Assembly (NCBI GenBank): GCA_023362775.1 | Contig: JALMGJ010000008.1 | Span: 39,055,001 to 39,119,000, forward strand | Direction of reading: 5' to 3' | Length of the DNA stretch: 64,000 nt | Source: Charina bottae | Taxonomy: Eukaryota > Chordata > Lepidosauria > Squamata > Charinaidae | Shown here: positions 41,601 to 46,105 of the stretch, in pieces | Numbering within the stretch: position 1 is the stretch's first letter | Layout: every line of letters starts with the position of its first letter | Position numbers and translations under genes: made by a program | Notes under the pieces: generated by a model | Database searches by the model: none | What the model was told of the DNA's origin: nothing | The model's input: the letters and a program-made list of their open reading frames with translations, nothing else

Positions 41601-44173
41601 CCAATCGCATGGAAGGGGGCGGGGTTTGTGGGCGGGAGCCTTGAAAACAATTTTGGGTGGCAAAATGTAGCTGCAGATCCCCACCCTACCCCACCCCACC
41701 CGCCACCAGCATTGTATAATCTCCGAGTTAATTGCTCGGAGACAAGTCCGCTTCCCTGTTCTCCTCCTCTGCCTGTCGTTCGCTCCCTTACAGCGCCTTG
41801 GAGACAAAGCCTCCCACAATCTGCCCCTTTCCTGATTGCAACCAGGGATCTTCCCCCCGCCCCTTTGACACCACCGGGATTTCTCGGGGGGGGGGAAAAC
41901 AATTTAAAACGCGTCGATCCAAATGCTTCCCTGAGGTGTTCGCGTTCCTTTTCGAAAATAAAAAAACCCCGAAGAACGACATAAACTGGCTGTGGCCTCT
42001 CCCTATTTCAACATGGTGGTGCCAGCTTCAGATCAACTCTCTCGAGATCTCTGCATCGGGCTTGGCTATTGGTCACGCCCCGCAATGTTTGGGTGCGACG
42101 CGTCTCCGTCCGAGCAGCCAATGAGAAGAGCGGCTCACCTTTTGATGCACGCACCCTGGCTTCTGAGCCCGTAGATACACGCGCACCCGTCCGAAGGCTT
42201 AGCTGGGTGTGTGACGGTATTCGTAGAGCGGCGTTCTATTTTAGACCGTTCCGGACAATGATGCAGTATTTTGTGGAAGAGCCACACTCAAGGGGCCAAA
42301 GAGCTGCATGTGGCTCGTGAGCCGCGGTTTGCCGACCCTTGGTCTAGTGGTTAAGGCAACGGGCTAGAAACCAGGAGACTGAGAGTTCTAGTCCCGCCTG
42401 AGGCATGAATGCTGGCTGGGTGACCTTGGGCCAGTCCCTGTCTCTCAGCCCTAGGAAGGAGCCAATGGCAAACCAGGAGACTGAGAGTTCTAGTCCCGCC
42501 TGAGGCATGAAAGCTGGCTGGGTGACCTTGGGCCAGTCCCTGTCTCTCAGCCCTAGGAAGGAGCCAATGGCAAACCAGGAGTCTGAGTTCTAGTCCCGCC
42601 TTAGGCATGAAAGCCAGCTGGGTGACCTTGGGCCAGTCACTCTCAGCCCAACTCACCTCACAGGGTGGTTGTTGTGGGGAAAAGAGGAGGAGGAAGGAGT
42701 ATTTGGTATGTTCACCGGCTTAAGTTATTTATAAAAATAATAAAGGCTGGGTATAAACTAAATAAAATAAAAATAAATTGCAGTGTTTCTCAACCTTGGC
42801 AACTTTACGATGTAAAGCATGCTGGCTGGGGAATTCTGGGAGTTGAAGTCCACACAATGTGGCTAAGGTTGAGAAACTGTACTGTACTGAAGGTCACCTG
42901 GGTCCTTCTCACCAATACAGAGTTCCCATTGGATACTGGTAATTGTTTCCTTTAAACAGAAATTATTTTTGATTCCAAGAGGGGCTGTGCCACTGAATCG
43001 ATGGATAGGCTGCCAATATTTACAGGATGCCTGACAAGGTCACCAAGGGATCAACCAGAGTGGCCATTACTCATGCATTACTTGACATACCAATAACAAA
43101 CAACTTCTACAACTGTGAGATAGTACTGTAGTGTGCTTGTTTGCACATGTGTGGTGTTGCAAGTCACCATACATTTCCCAGCAGGATTCTTCTTACAGCA
43201 GTGGATTGCTACTGAACTTTTCAAGGAGGAAAACAACAACAACAACAACCCTGCACCAGGTTTAACTCACGCAACCCCAGAAAGCAGAGCAGCAAATACT
43301 TCAGCAGGTCACAAATAAGAATCCAATTGCCTAGTTCCTTAAAATGCATGAAAAGGGTGCCAGCTAGCCCAGAGGAAATGTTTTTGAGATGTGCAAGCCA
43401 GCCAAGACCTGGCACCACCCACGATTTCTGCCAGGCGTTTCATTTTAAAAGCGCCCGTTCTCTCACAGCTTTACACCCCAAAATGCGCCCATTCTTCCAC
43501 TTGGCGAAATCACTTCCCCAGGAAAGCTTTGGCCTAATAAAGATAATCGCTCGGGAGCGGATTTCGCCCTGACGGGTGGATTTTTAATAGTCCTTTGAGT
43601 CCGCTGGGAGCAACGCAAAGAGCTTGCGTTTCGCCCAGGCAGGGTTGGTTGCAAGTCAAAACCACCTCGCTCCCGCAGTCCCGCTCCCCTACGGGGGCCC
43701 ATTCTCCCGATCCCAACCCAGCCGCGACCCCCTCCCCTGAAAGGCAAAGCGTCTCGCCGTGGGGTGGGGGCAGCGGGCTCGCGCCTCCGCCGCGTAAGAG
43801 ACCGCTGAATCATCCGGGAAAGGTCAGCTGTTTTACGCGTGGCGAGCCTGCCAAGCGCCAGCAAAGCGTACCTTTGGCCAGCCTTTGCCCCAATGCTCCT
43901 GACGACACCCGCCCCCATCATCCCCTGCCAATGGGCGTCGTCGCCCGGCTTATTAGGAAAACGGGGGGGGGGACCTTCGCCTTGCGCCGCGCGGACCTCT
44001 CCGCACATCCATCCGGGACCCCGACTCACCTCTAGAATCTTCACGAGGACCCGGAGGTAGAGCTCCGAGATGCCCAGGGACACCCCGAAGACGGACGGCA
44101 GCACAATGAGCAGGAACGCCAGGGCGAACCAGAGGCTCAGGAGCTGCAAGAAGACGTCTAGCACCGCCTCCAT
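357..44173 (-). CDS. GPAT3: GPAT3 gene, 12 coding exons (complete CDS)
   Basis: Glycerol-3-phosphate acyltransferase 3 (older name AGPAT9), an ER membrane enzyme that transfers acyl-CoA to sn-1 of glycerol-3-phosphate in triacylglycerol and phospholipid synthesis. Twelve exons found by splice sites and phase sum to 1335 nt (444 residues plus TGA), with all junctions GT-AG and phases agreeing; human GPAT3 is about 434 residues. Visible features: hydrophobic segment at residues about 8-33, a hydrophobic pair at about 142-186, acyltransferase block I NHTSPID with H232 and D237 (HX4D), a GLMGVIQRA block around R263, PEGTC at 305-309, and IYPVAMK at 329-335. GPAT3 rather than the close paralogue GPAT4 is favoured by the [21 protein letters not shown] and [18 protein letters not shown] stretches. 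No stop or frameshift is seen, so it is probably functional. The 5' UTR and 3' end were not resolved. Confidence 0.96.
976..1246. mobile_element. hAT-like element, TTTCCAAA family
   Basis: Ends CATAGCTTTCCAAAG and AGTTTGGAAAGCTCTG, perfect 8-bp duplication TACTAGTA (968-975, 1247-1254). The inside is a large GC-rich palindrome (about 1061-1146). Confidence 0.88.
1061..1146. repeat. GC-rich hairpin inside a hAT element
   Basis: GAACCAGAAGAAGCGGCACC, CCCGCCAATCAGCGCCA is followed within a few bases by its reverse complement; arms of about 40 bp. Confidence 0.85.
1255..2089. other. GPAT3 intron 11, unique sequence
   Basis: AT-rich; nothing recognised beyond chance frames. Confidence 0.6.
2090..2169 (-). 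CDS. GPAT3: GPAT3 coding exon 11 (residues 379-405)
   Basis: 80 nt, acceptor ATACAG, donor CCTG|GTGAGA, phase 2 out. It encodes [17 protein letters not shown], then RQGGLTELP, a strongly conserved GPAT3/4 segment. Confidence 0.95.
2341..2469 (-). CDS. GPAT3: GPAT3 coding exon 10 (residues 336-378)
   Basis: 129 nt, acceptor TTGCAG, donor AGAG|GTATGT, phase 0 in and out. It encodes [16 protein letters not shown], a hydrophobic stretch [14 protein letters not shown], and PVTRE. Confidence 0.96.
3069..3484. mobile_element. TIR element, TAGGCTGACCATA family
   Basis: Left TAGGCTGACCATATGTCC, right end the inverse of CAGGCTGACTATATTTCC; flanks TATAACAC and TATAATGC match at 6 of 8. The interior has GTCCCGTTTT runs and a GCGGGAGCCAATCGC block. 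Superfamily uncertain, perhaps hAT. Confidence 0.65.
3617..3785 (-). mobile_element. Possible third, partial LTR of the same group
   Basis: Starts TGTCAGCTCCACTAGGTAGA, shares GACCAGACC, ATCTTGCAAGTCTGA and a CTCC-rich stretch with the LTRs at 12.7 and 18.4 kb. Ends not defined. Confidence 0.45.
3906..3991 (-). CDS. GPAT3: GPAT3 coding exon 9 (residues 307-335)
   Basis: 86 nt, acceptor GTCCAG, donor AAG|GTATG, phase 0 out. It completes the PEGTC block ([20 protein letters not shown]) and the IYPVAMK block. Confidence 0.96.
4171..4198 (+). repeat. (GGGA)n simple repeat
   Basis: GGAAGGGAGGGAGGG in GPAT3 intron 8. Confidence 0.9.
4275..4583. mobile_element. hAT-like element, CAGGGTTTCTCAACCAGGG family
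   Basis: 309 bp, ends GGTGGAGAAAGGCTG, perfect 8-bp duplication TTCTAAAC (4267-4274, 4584-4591). Confidence 0.9.
4672..5455 (-). mobile_element. tRNA-derived SINE with 7 internal 102-bp units
   Basis: Tail at left (TAAATAAATAAATC, CAAGGTGGG block in reverse), body with GGTGACCTTGGGCCAGTC (MIR/CORE-like) repeated at 102-bp steps (GGCCCAAGG or variant at 4811, 4913, 5015, 5117, 5218, 5320, 5422). The tRNA head is missing at the right. 102 is divisible by 3, hence long meaningless frames on both strands. Confidence 0.88.
5757..5812 (-). CDS. GPAT3: GPAT3 coding exon 8 (residues 288-307)
   Basis: Small 56-nt exon, acceptor TTGTAG, donor GAAG|GTAAAA, ends in phase 1. It encodes [18 protein letters not shown] and supplies the PE of the PEGTC motif. 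Confidence 0.94.
6507..6575. mobile_element. hAT-like, same family, 5' fragment
   Basis: CAGGGTTTCTCAACCAGGG and GGTCACTAGGGGCTCCCTG as in 4275-4360; the rest is missing. Confidence 0.8.
6822..7157 (-). mobile_element. tRNA-derived SINE with 2 internal units
   Basis: Full-length: tail AATAAATAAATAG at left, head GGAGCCAGTTTGGTCTAGTG and GTTAAGG at right, two copies of the MIR-like body. Confidence 0.88.
7290..7319 (+). repeat. Poly-A then poly-G run
   Basis: AAAAAAAGAAAAAAAG followed by about 14 G, 20 bp past the donor of GPAT3 exon 7 on the minus strand (there a C-run). Confidence 0.9.
7340..7455 (-). CDS. GPAT3: GPAT3 coding exon 7 (residues 250-288)
   Basis: 116 nt, acceptor TTTCCAG, donor AAAAAG|GTAAAA, ends in phase 2. 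It encodes [15 protein letters not shown], then [19 protein letters not shown], the substrate-binding block of the GPAT3/GPAT4 group. Confidence 0.96.
7657..8026 (-). mobile_element. tRNA-derived SINE with 2 internal units
   Basis: Same family; the head is cut at CCTTAGTGGTTAAGG. The TTTTCCC part of the tail is duplicated locally. Confidence 0.85.
8491..8596. mobile_element. hAT-like palindromic element, CAGTGTTTCTCAACC family
   Basis: CAGTGTTTCTCAACCTTGG to CCAAGGTTGAGAAACACTG, almost a complete palindrome, perfect 8-bp duplication ATCTATAG (8483-8490, 8597-8604). Confidence 0.92.
8605..9728. other. GPAT3 intron 6, no recognised feature
   Basis: Lies between a hAT element and exon 6. No repeat or conserved frame recognised. 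Confidence 0.55.
9729..9822 (-). CDS. GPAT3: GPAT3 coding exon 6 (residues 218-249, HX4D)
   Basis: 94 nt, acceptor TTGCAG, donor GCAATG|GTACGT, ends in phase 0. It carries catalytic block [14 protein letters not shown] with H232 and D237, followed by the conserved DGCYAM. Confidence 0.96.
10363..10532 (+). mobile_element. Second tRNA-derived SINE family, diverged
   Basis: AGTTCAAGTCCACCGTCAGG (B-box region), TTGGTGACTTTGGCCAATCA and a GTTGCTGTGGGGAAAAATTG tail, ending at a hAT insertion. Confidence 0.65.
10543..10789. mobile_element. hAT-like element, CAGGGGTGGGCAAC family
   Basis: CAGGGGTGGGCAACGTC to GTTCCCCACCTCTG; flanks TCTTAGAG and TCCTAGAG match at 7 of 8. GC-rich interior with CCCGCAAACCCCGCCCC repeats. 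Confidence 0.87.
10913..11020 (-). mobile_element. BovB/RTE LINE 3' fragment
   Basis: The plus strand has TTGTTGTTGTTTATTCG, TTCCGACTCTTCATGACTTC and CATGGACCAGCCC, the same 3' end as at 49120 but more diverged and heavily truncated. Confidence 0.75.
11434..11736 (-). other. Unexplained 100-codon open frame in GPAT3 intron 6
   Basis: Open minus frame with fragments such as [16 protein letters not shown] and [18 protein letters not shown] do not recognise it. No splice context and no repeat match that I can see; it may be a transposon remnant or chance. Confidence 0.25.
12672..12938 (+). mobile_element. Solo LTR, 267 bp
   Basis: Begins TGTAATGG and ends GGCTGACA, flanked by CAAC (12668-12671, 12939-12942). 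Contains AATAAA near 12880. A reverse-oriented relative of the same length is at 18354-18621. No internal retroviral region nearby. Confidence 0.75.
13200..13365 (+). mobile_element. L2/CR1-type LINE 3' end fragment
   Basis: TTTTAATTGTACATTGATG, GTAAGCTGTCCTGAG and an AATAAATCTAATTAATAAT tail are the conserved terminal part of this LINE group. Confidence 0.65.
13867..13956 (-). CDS. GPAT3: GPAT3 coding exon 5 (residues 188-218)
   Basis: 90 nt, acceptor TTTTGCAG, donor ACAG|GTGAGG, phase 2 in and out. It encodes [20 protein letters not shown] and then GSIHYHN, the family segment just before the catalytic block. Confidence 0.94.
14656..14870 (+). mobile_element. tRNA-derived SINE, single-body type
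   Basis: Head GTGTAGTGGTTAAGGC, B-box-like GAGTTCTAATCCC, GGTGACCTTGGGCC, then the CTTCCAAAATATTGCC and GACTTGAAGGCAC 3' end of the non-tandem subtype. Confidence 0.88.
14916..15342. mobile_element. TIR element, TACAGGTAGTCCTC family
   Basis: Inverted ends TACAGGTAGTCCTCG and GGACTACCTGTA; the outer TA is probably the target duplication. Interior rich in short GTTAAGCG/CACGTGATC-like modules in both orientations. Confidence 0.85.
16097..16171 (-). CDS. GPAT3: GPAT3 coding exon 4 (residues 163-188)
   Basis: 75-nt exon, acceptor TTTTTCAG, donor GGAGA|GTAAGT, phase 2 in and out. It encodes the second half of the hydrophobic pair ([19 protein letters not shown], then QLPNG), matching the conserved GQLP turn. 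Confidence 0.93.
16425..16770. mobile_element. TIR element, TACAGGTAGTCCTC family
   Basis: TACAGGTAGTCCTCACTTAA to GGCAACCTGTA, 346 bp, TA at both outer edges. Lies 254 bp upstream of GPAT3 exon 4 in gene orientation. Confidence 0.85.
16868..17087 (-). mobile_element. tRNA-derived SINE, single-body type
   Basis: Reverse orientation; head AGAGCCGGTTTGGTGTAGTG at the right, 3' end at the left. Confidence 0.87.
17398..17585. mobile_element. hAT-like element, CAGTGGTTCTCGAAGTGTGG family
   Basis: 188 bp, right end GTTTGAGAATCAGTG; perfect 8-bp duplication ATCTAAAT (17390-17397, 17586-17593). Charlie-like ends. Confidence 0.9.
18196..19025 (+). mobile_element. L2/CR1-type LINE 3' fragment, split by a solo LTR
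   Basis: [19 protein letters not shown], then YLRD before, and [11 protein letters not shown] after, an LTR at 18354-18621. Ends AATTATAAATAAATATG. Plus orientation, old. Confidence 0.78.
18354..18621 (-). mobile_element. Solo LTR, 268 bp, nested in a LINE fragment
   Basis: Plus strand starts TGTCAGCC and ends CATTACA, the reverse complement layout of 12672-12938, sharing CTAGGGAAGGTCCCTTCTGAG-like and TCAAGTCTGAAAGTAC-like blocks. Flanks TGCT and TTCT are an imperfect 4-bp duplication. It splits an L2-type fragment. Confidence 0.75.
19040..20140 (-). mobile_element. Heavily decayed LINE relic (clade uncertain)
   Basis: Minus-strand frames contain fragments such as [14 protein letters not shown] (the LRWFGHxxRM box of LINE C-termini) and upstream RT-like pieces broken by many stops. 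I cannot place the clade; RTE-like or R4/Dong-like are both possible. Confidence 0.5.
20150..20245 (+). mobile_element. L2/CR1-type LINE 3' end fragment
   Basis: TTGTAAGCTGCTTTGTG followed by GAATATAAACTTAAGAAAT, the usual terminal block. Short and old. Confidence 0.55.
21113..21186 (+). repeat. (GA)n/(GGGA)n simple repeat
   Basis: GAGAGA runs followed by GGGAGGGAGGG. Confidence 0.95.
21360..21735 (+). mobile_element. L2/CR1-type LINE 3' relic
   Basis: The plus frame shows [19 protein letters not shown], the RT C-terminal LWNSLPP region, then GCTGTAAGCTGCCATGAGTC. Degenerate. Confidence 0.6.
21740..23035. other. GPAT3 intron 3, no recognised feature
   Basis: Mostly unique AT-rich sequence downstream of exon 3 on the minus strand. 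Confidence 0.55.
23036..23306 (-). CDS. GPAT3: GPAT3 coding exon 3 (residues 73-163)
   Basis: 271 nt between acceptor CTGAAG and donor CTTCG|GTAAG. It encodes the GPAT3-like [13 protein letters not shown] and [13 protein letters not shown] blocks, [19 protein letters not shown], and a membrane segment ending YCLLLPLR. A (TAA)n microsatellite starts only about 70 bp upstream of the acceptor. Confidence 0.96.
23378..23487. repeat. (TAA)n microsatellite
   Basis: About 110 bp of AAT/TAA units with some AAC. It starts about 70 bp upstream of GPAT3 exon 3 in gene orientation, where it reads (TTA)n. Tyr/Ile runs in frames here are artefacts. Confidence 0.95.
23660..23960 (-). mobile_element. Penelope-like element LTR fragment
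   Basis: Contains the hammerhead motif and the typical Penelope LTR stretch with GAAACGTCTGCAAGAAAAC downstream of it. No reverse-transcriptase coding part is attached. It lies in GPAT3 intron 2 in the same transcriptional sense. The outer boundary is approximate. Confidence 0.72.
23722..23766 (-). ncRNA. Hammerhead ribozyme motif in a Penelope LTR fragment
   Basis: Read on the minus strand: stem I strand UUUUUGCA (23766-23759), core CUGAAGA (23758-23752), one unpaired U, stem II GUUGCC/GGCAAU closing loop UAAUCU, core GAAAC, minimal stem III AC/GU, cleavage triplet GUC, then UGCAAGAA closing stem I with 8 pairs. All invariant core bases that I can check are present. Minimal stem III is typical of Penelope-element hammerheads. 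Monomer activity is uncertain. Confidence 0.8.
24000..24070. mobile_element. hAT-like palindromic family, half copy
   Basis: Only one arm (AAGTTTCTCAACC, ACTTTAAGATGTGTGG, CCCCAGCCAGCATTC). Confidence 0.75.
24567..24701. mobile_element. hAT-like palindromic element
   Basis: 135-bp palindrome, flanks CTCTAGTG and CTCTAAAA (degenerate duplication). Confidence 0.88.
24710..26290. other. GPAT3 intron 2, no clear feature
   Basis: A few weak SINE-like strings near 25735-25805 only. Confidence 0.5.
26292..26520. mobile_element. TIR element, same family, truncated
   Basis: TACAGGTAGTCCTCAACTTA, GTCACGTGATC twice, then cut off. It stops about 75 bp from GPAT3 exon 2. Confidence 0.75.
26593..26665 (-). 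CDS. GPAT3: GPAT3 coding exon 2 (residues 49-73)
   Basis: Acceptor AACAG at 26670-26666, then WATLRIEKG, which continues the KILE end of exon 1 exactly as in the family. 73 nt, ends in phase 1 at AGTG|GTAAG. The lysine-rich second half (KKQKETAKP) is the variable linker. Intron 1 before it is about 17.4 kb. Confidence 0.95.
27036..27345. mobile_element. hAT-like, same family, full-length copy
   Basis: GTTTCTCAGCCAGGGTTCC to GGTTGAGAAAGGCTG, same length as 4275-4583. No duplication recognised. Confidence 0.82.
28204..28365 (+). mobile_element. tRNA-derived SINE, single-body type, head truncated
   Basis: Starts in AAGGCATCAGACTAG and has the standard GGTGACCTTGGGCCAGTC and ACTTCCGAAAAACCTTGCC parts. 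Confidence 0.83.
28749..29038. mobile_element. hAT-like element, TTTCCAAA family (one end degenerate)
   Basis: The right end ACCAACATGAAAAGTTTGG and AAAGCTCTG is clear; the left end is weak. Carries about two copies, reversed, of the unit that forms the 31.7-32.8 kb minisatellite. Confidence 0.72.
29340..29690 (+). mobile_element. Penelope-like element LTR fragment (second family)
   Basis: The stretch around 29585-29690 (ACTGAAGAAGCTTCTTGG, then CGAAACGTTTCC and AAATCCAGTTG) matches the LTR/hammerhead region of Neptune-like Penelope elements as I recall them. No coding region is present. The left boundary is a guess. Confidence 0.6.
29585..29625 (+). ncRNA. Degenerate hammerhead motif (Penelope LTR)
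   Basis: Core CUGAAGA at 29589-29595 and GAAAC at 29615-29619, with GUU as cleavage triplet. Stem II GCUUCUU/AAGGAAC has one mismatch around loop GGAU; stem I pairing is weak. Probably an inactive relic. Confidence 0.55.
30197..30313. mobile_element. hAT-like palindromic element
   Basis: Flanks CAATAGAC and CAACAGAC, 7 of 8 matching. Part of the centre is missing on the left arm. Lies 42 bp from the next hAT element (30356). Confidence 0.88.
30356..30631. mobile_element. hAT-like element, TTTCCAAA family
   Basis: Starts CAGTGCTTTCCAAACTGCC, ends CACAGTTTGGAAAGCTATG, perfect 8-bp duplication CCATACAC (30348-30355, 30632-30639). Interior GC-rich with GGCGGC runs. Confidence 0.9.
31585..32900. 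mobile_element. hAT-like element, TTTCCAAA family, carrying a minisatellite
   Basis: Starts CAGAGCTTTCCAAAC, ends AGTTTGGAAAGCTCTG, perfect 8-bp duplication GACTAAAT (31577-31584, 32901-32908). 1316 bp, of which about 1.1 kb is a 20-unit tandem array. Confidence 0.9.
31690..32830 (+). repeat. Minisatellite, 20 units of 56 or 61 bp
   Basis: Unit contains GGCACAAGGCAGGCACTAGG, ACCTGCGCAGAATCACAGC and AGGTTTGGAGGCAGCA. Unit starts (GGCACAAGG) fall at 31692, 31748, 31804, 31860, 31916, 31972, then 61-bp steps where CCTGGCAGGGC replaces ACAGC. Long frames on both strands are repeat artefacts. Confidence 0.95.
33419..33497. mobile_element. hAT-like palindromic element, internally deleted
   Basis: 79 bp; flanks TGCTAGAC and TGCTAGAT match at 7 of 8. 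Confidence 0.85.
33833..34061. mobile_element. TIR element, same family, short
   Basis: TACAGGTAGTCTTCG to GAGGACTACCTGTA, 229 bp. Confidence 0.83.
34062..36181. other. GPAT3 intron 1, no recognised feature
   Basis: 2.1 kb, AT-rich, short chance frames on both strands. Confidence 0.55.
36201..37400 (+). mobile_element. L1-derived deletion element (ORF1 plus 3' end), retroposed
   Basis: Flanked by a 19-bp duplication with one mismatch (36182-36200 and 37401-37419). Plus strand: ORF1-like start at 36267 ([20 protein letters not shown]), broken by a stop near 36440 and continuing lysine/glutamate-rich to about 36705, then directly a 3' end with a T/C-rich stretch and AATAAAAAGTATATAAAAAA tail. 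No RT domain. It resembles mammalian HAL1-type half-L1 elements. A 266-bp hAT element (36915-37180) is inserted in it. Confidence 0.68.
36915..37180. mobile_element. hAT-like element, TTTCCAAA family, nested in the L1 derivative
   Basis: CAGTGCTTTCCAAACTGCC to CAGTTTGGAAAGCTATG with perfect duplication TTATAGGG (36907-36914, 37181-37188). Similar GC-rich interior to 30356-30631. Confidence 0.9.
37621..37740. mobile_element. hAT-like palindromic element
   Basis: Perfect 8-bp duplication GTGTACAG (37613-37620, 37741-37748). Confidence 0.92.
37792..38179 (+). mobile_element. L1 LINE, 5'-truncated 3' end
   Basis: 388 bp with a perfect 14-bp duplication AATTTGTGACACAC (37778-37791, 38180-38193). 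Encodes an ORF2 C-terminus ([27 protein letters not shown], stop at 37908), then a T/C-rich 3' UTR, AATAAAAATT and a poly-A tail. Confidence 0.85.
38653..38694 (+). repeat. (CTAT)n microsatellite
   Basis: About ten CTAT units, immediately next to a LINE 3' end; probably grew from the LINE tail. Confidence 0.95.
38695..39085 (-). mobile_element. L2/CR1-type LINE 3' fragment
   Basis: The plus strand CTATAACCGCCCATCTCCCC, GGGCGGTTCACAA and GATGTTCCATAGGGCAGG match the 3' end of the long LINE at 53.5-58 kb. It lies inside a hAT element (38228-39260) next to a (CTAT)n tail. Confidence 0.82.
39269..40779. other. GPAT3 intron 1, unassigned
   Basis: Contains two short open frames (40085-39861 minus, 40213-40467 plus) that I do not recognise; possibly an old transposon. 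Confidence 0.45.
40780..41478 (+). mobile_element. L2/CR1-type LINE 3' fragment
   Basis: The plus frame gives [37 protein letters not shown] and [17 protein letters not shown], homologous to the C-terminus of the RT at 53.7 kb. Ends in AAATAAATAAATAAATAAA. 5'-truncated, one stop. Confidence 0.87.
41493..42780 (+). mobile_element. tRNA-derived SINE with 3 internal units, split by a hAT element
   Basis: Head GAGCCAGTTTGGTCTAGTG at 41493-41511 resumes at 42342 (GTCTAGTGGTTAAGGC). Three MIR-like bodies follow, then the GTTGTTGTGGGGAAAAGAGG and AATAAATTG tail. Confidence 0.9.
41512..42341. mobile_element. hAT-like element, CAGGGGTCGGCAAACTT family
   Basis: 830 bp, right end GGTTTGCCGACCCTTG; perfect 8-bp duplication GTCTAGTG (41504-41511, 42342-42349). 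Inserted in the tRNA-like head of a SINE. Confidence 0.9.
42781..42884. mobile_element. hAT-like palindromic element, diverged
   Basis: CAGTGTTTCTCAACCTTGGC start; right end GGTTGAGAAACTGTACTG altered. No clear duplication. Confidence 0.75.
43230..43250 (+). repeat. (AAC)n simple repeat
   Basis: AACAACAACAACAACAACC. Confidence 0.9.
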
Positions 44174-44800
44174 GCTGAGGACGGGGGCCTGCAAGACGCC
44201 TCTAGCAGCCAAGCGCAGGTGTTCCCAGCCGCTCGCTCGCCTGCCCGCCGGCCTGGGCAGGGAAAGCCCTTCGGGAGCGCTGGCTCACTAGCAGCGCCTC
44301 TTCCGAGCAGCCTGCTTTTTCCTGGCCTCCCGCAGCTCCACCCACTTAACTCCTTCTCCTTCGGGAGCGTTTGGGCGCGCCGCGGGCGCTGCCTGCAGGC
44401 CAGGGACTGGGCAGGCTGGCTCCTGCGGGGAGCCACCGCTGGTGCGAAATGACTCAAGGGCGGCCCGGGGATGGGGAGGCGTCTGGGTCCCCAAGGAGGC
44501 TCGGTACGTCGCGCCCCCCCCCCGCCCCTGTCGCATCTTCCGCCGCCGCCGCAGCGCGTAAAGGGTGCCTTCAGCGCGCCCTGGAAGAGCGCATCGCGGG
44601 CGCGCCGCCAGCGCCACCTTTCCCATTGTTCGCTCACGGCGGCATTGTGCGCTCAGCCCGACGGGAGCGAACCTGGGGAGAAACCAGATCAGCCGAAGTA
44701 GTCGAGGAGGCAGGGAGGGGTGCGTGGCGGCGAAGCCGTTCTGCAACTGCACGCCCTTGCTGCGGGGTTCCTGCCCTGGCTTTTGCATCCCGCCGGACTG
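43590..44800 (-). promoter_or_regulatory. CpG-rich block spanning the GPAT3 5' end
   Basis: GC- and CpG-dense sequence around coding exon 1, in sharp contrast to AT-rich flanks. It presumably holds the promoter and 5' UTR of GPAT3. No TATA box is obvious and the transcription start cannot be placed from sequence alone. The long open frames here on both strands are a product of the base composition. Confidence 0.7.
44030..44173 (-). CDS. GPAT3: GPAT3 coding exon 1 (residues 1-48)
   Basis: Begins at ATG 44173-44171, the first ATG in this open frame; the frame extends 13 codons further upstream but only from a TTG. The start context has A at -3 and G at +4. It encodes the N-terminal hydrophobic segment and the conserved [14 protein letters not shown] stretch, and ends at donor GAG|GTGAG with phase 0. 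Confidence 0.95.
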
Positions 44801-44880
44801 AACCCGGACTACTGAGCTGCAAAATCCGGATGACTACAAGATGGGAGCAGGGAGATGGAAGAAACTTTATTCCCACCTAG

Positions 44881-46095
44881 GGGGTCATCCGAATTTTTAC
44901 AGCTCAGATATGCCAGCTCTGTCCAACCCCAAAGGTTGGATTAACCACCATTAACTATTGGATGAGCATGGGGTGTAAACACAGCCATAGTAGAATTTCT
45001 GAGCATTTCCAATAACCCTATTCTGAGACAGAGCCTAAGTATTCTATTTATTTGATCAACGGGGAATTACTGGCCAATACATTTAAATAAATAAATAAAA
45101 ATATGCACTTTGCAGGGAATGCCTGTCTTCCACAGGACCTACCATTAGCTAAGCGAATAAAATTGGGCCAACACCATCCAGGTGGTGATTAACTGTGGCT
45201 ATTATTCCTGTTCTATTTTTTTTAATACATCCTACTTGCTGATCTCATGGCTTATATGTCTGGCCTAATTTCTGGACGCCCCCGTTTCCTCTTTCCCCAG
45301 CTTTAAAGAAAGTTGTACATTCTTCTGAATCCTTTTGGTTAATCAAAATAAAGGAAACACTTAGCTGATTTTGAAATTCTGCTCCATGGACCAGCTCAGC
45401 TATAATTGTTATTTATAACAATTTACAAATTAGTTATAATTTTTACTCCTTCCGTTAGTTATTGTGAGCAATACATACGCATCCAGCCAAAGCCATCAGA
45501 ATTACATTGTGTGTGTCACACATATGTGTGGTATGTTACACAGTTGTAAAACACATGTGACAAAGGCTGAGTTAGGTAAGCTGGATTTAGTCCTCTTCAG
45601 TTCAAATTCCCCCTCAACTGTGTGTATGCTGGTGGTGGGAAATTGTTAGTTCTCTTATCTCAATTATATCTTAGCCCTTGCTTTATAATCCTCAAAGTGT
45701 TTTCTCAAGTGCTTACAGCTTAAACAAAAGATGGCTTGGCAAGGTGTGAGTTCTAACATAAATGTGGCTCTGGGATCCACAGCTTCTGGCAATCAAAAAG
45801 AAATCAAGGGTTCAAATATTTTTACTTATTTAAAATACCTCTATGCCATCTTTCTACTCCAAATTGTTCTAAGGTAGCTTAACAAGAAATAAAACAGCAA
45901 ATCCAATAAAATATGTAGATTGTCTTTGCATGCTATGTTTAGCTTGGTTAAGTAAACCATGATTTTTCTCAACCCATGTTCTTGAGTTCAAATAACGCAC
46001 TAAATTTTAAATTAAAGATATGGACTACATTTGCACAACACTAAACTAAAATGTGGTTTTGTTTAACCATGATTTATTGAATATGGCTGGATGGG
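44881..46095. other. Intergenic, no recognised feature
   Basis: AT-rich sequence upstream of GPAT3 after the CpG-rich block. Confidence 0.55.
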
Positions 46096-46105
46096 TTCAC
46101 ATCAT

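Noticed and set aside
43463..44029. Extension of GPAT3 exon 1 as a 249-codon single-exon protein
   Set aside because: The consensus donor GAG|GTGAG at 44030 and the exact continuation in exon 2 show this is intron read-through in a CpG-rich area.
44158..44880. Several overlapping 70-170 codon frames upstream of GPAT3
   Set aside because: GC-rich composition leaves stops rare in all frames; no family similarity seen.
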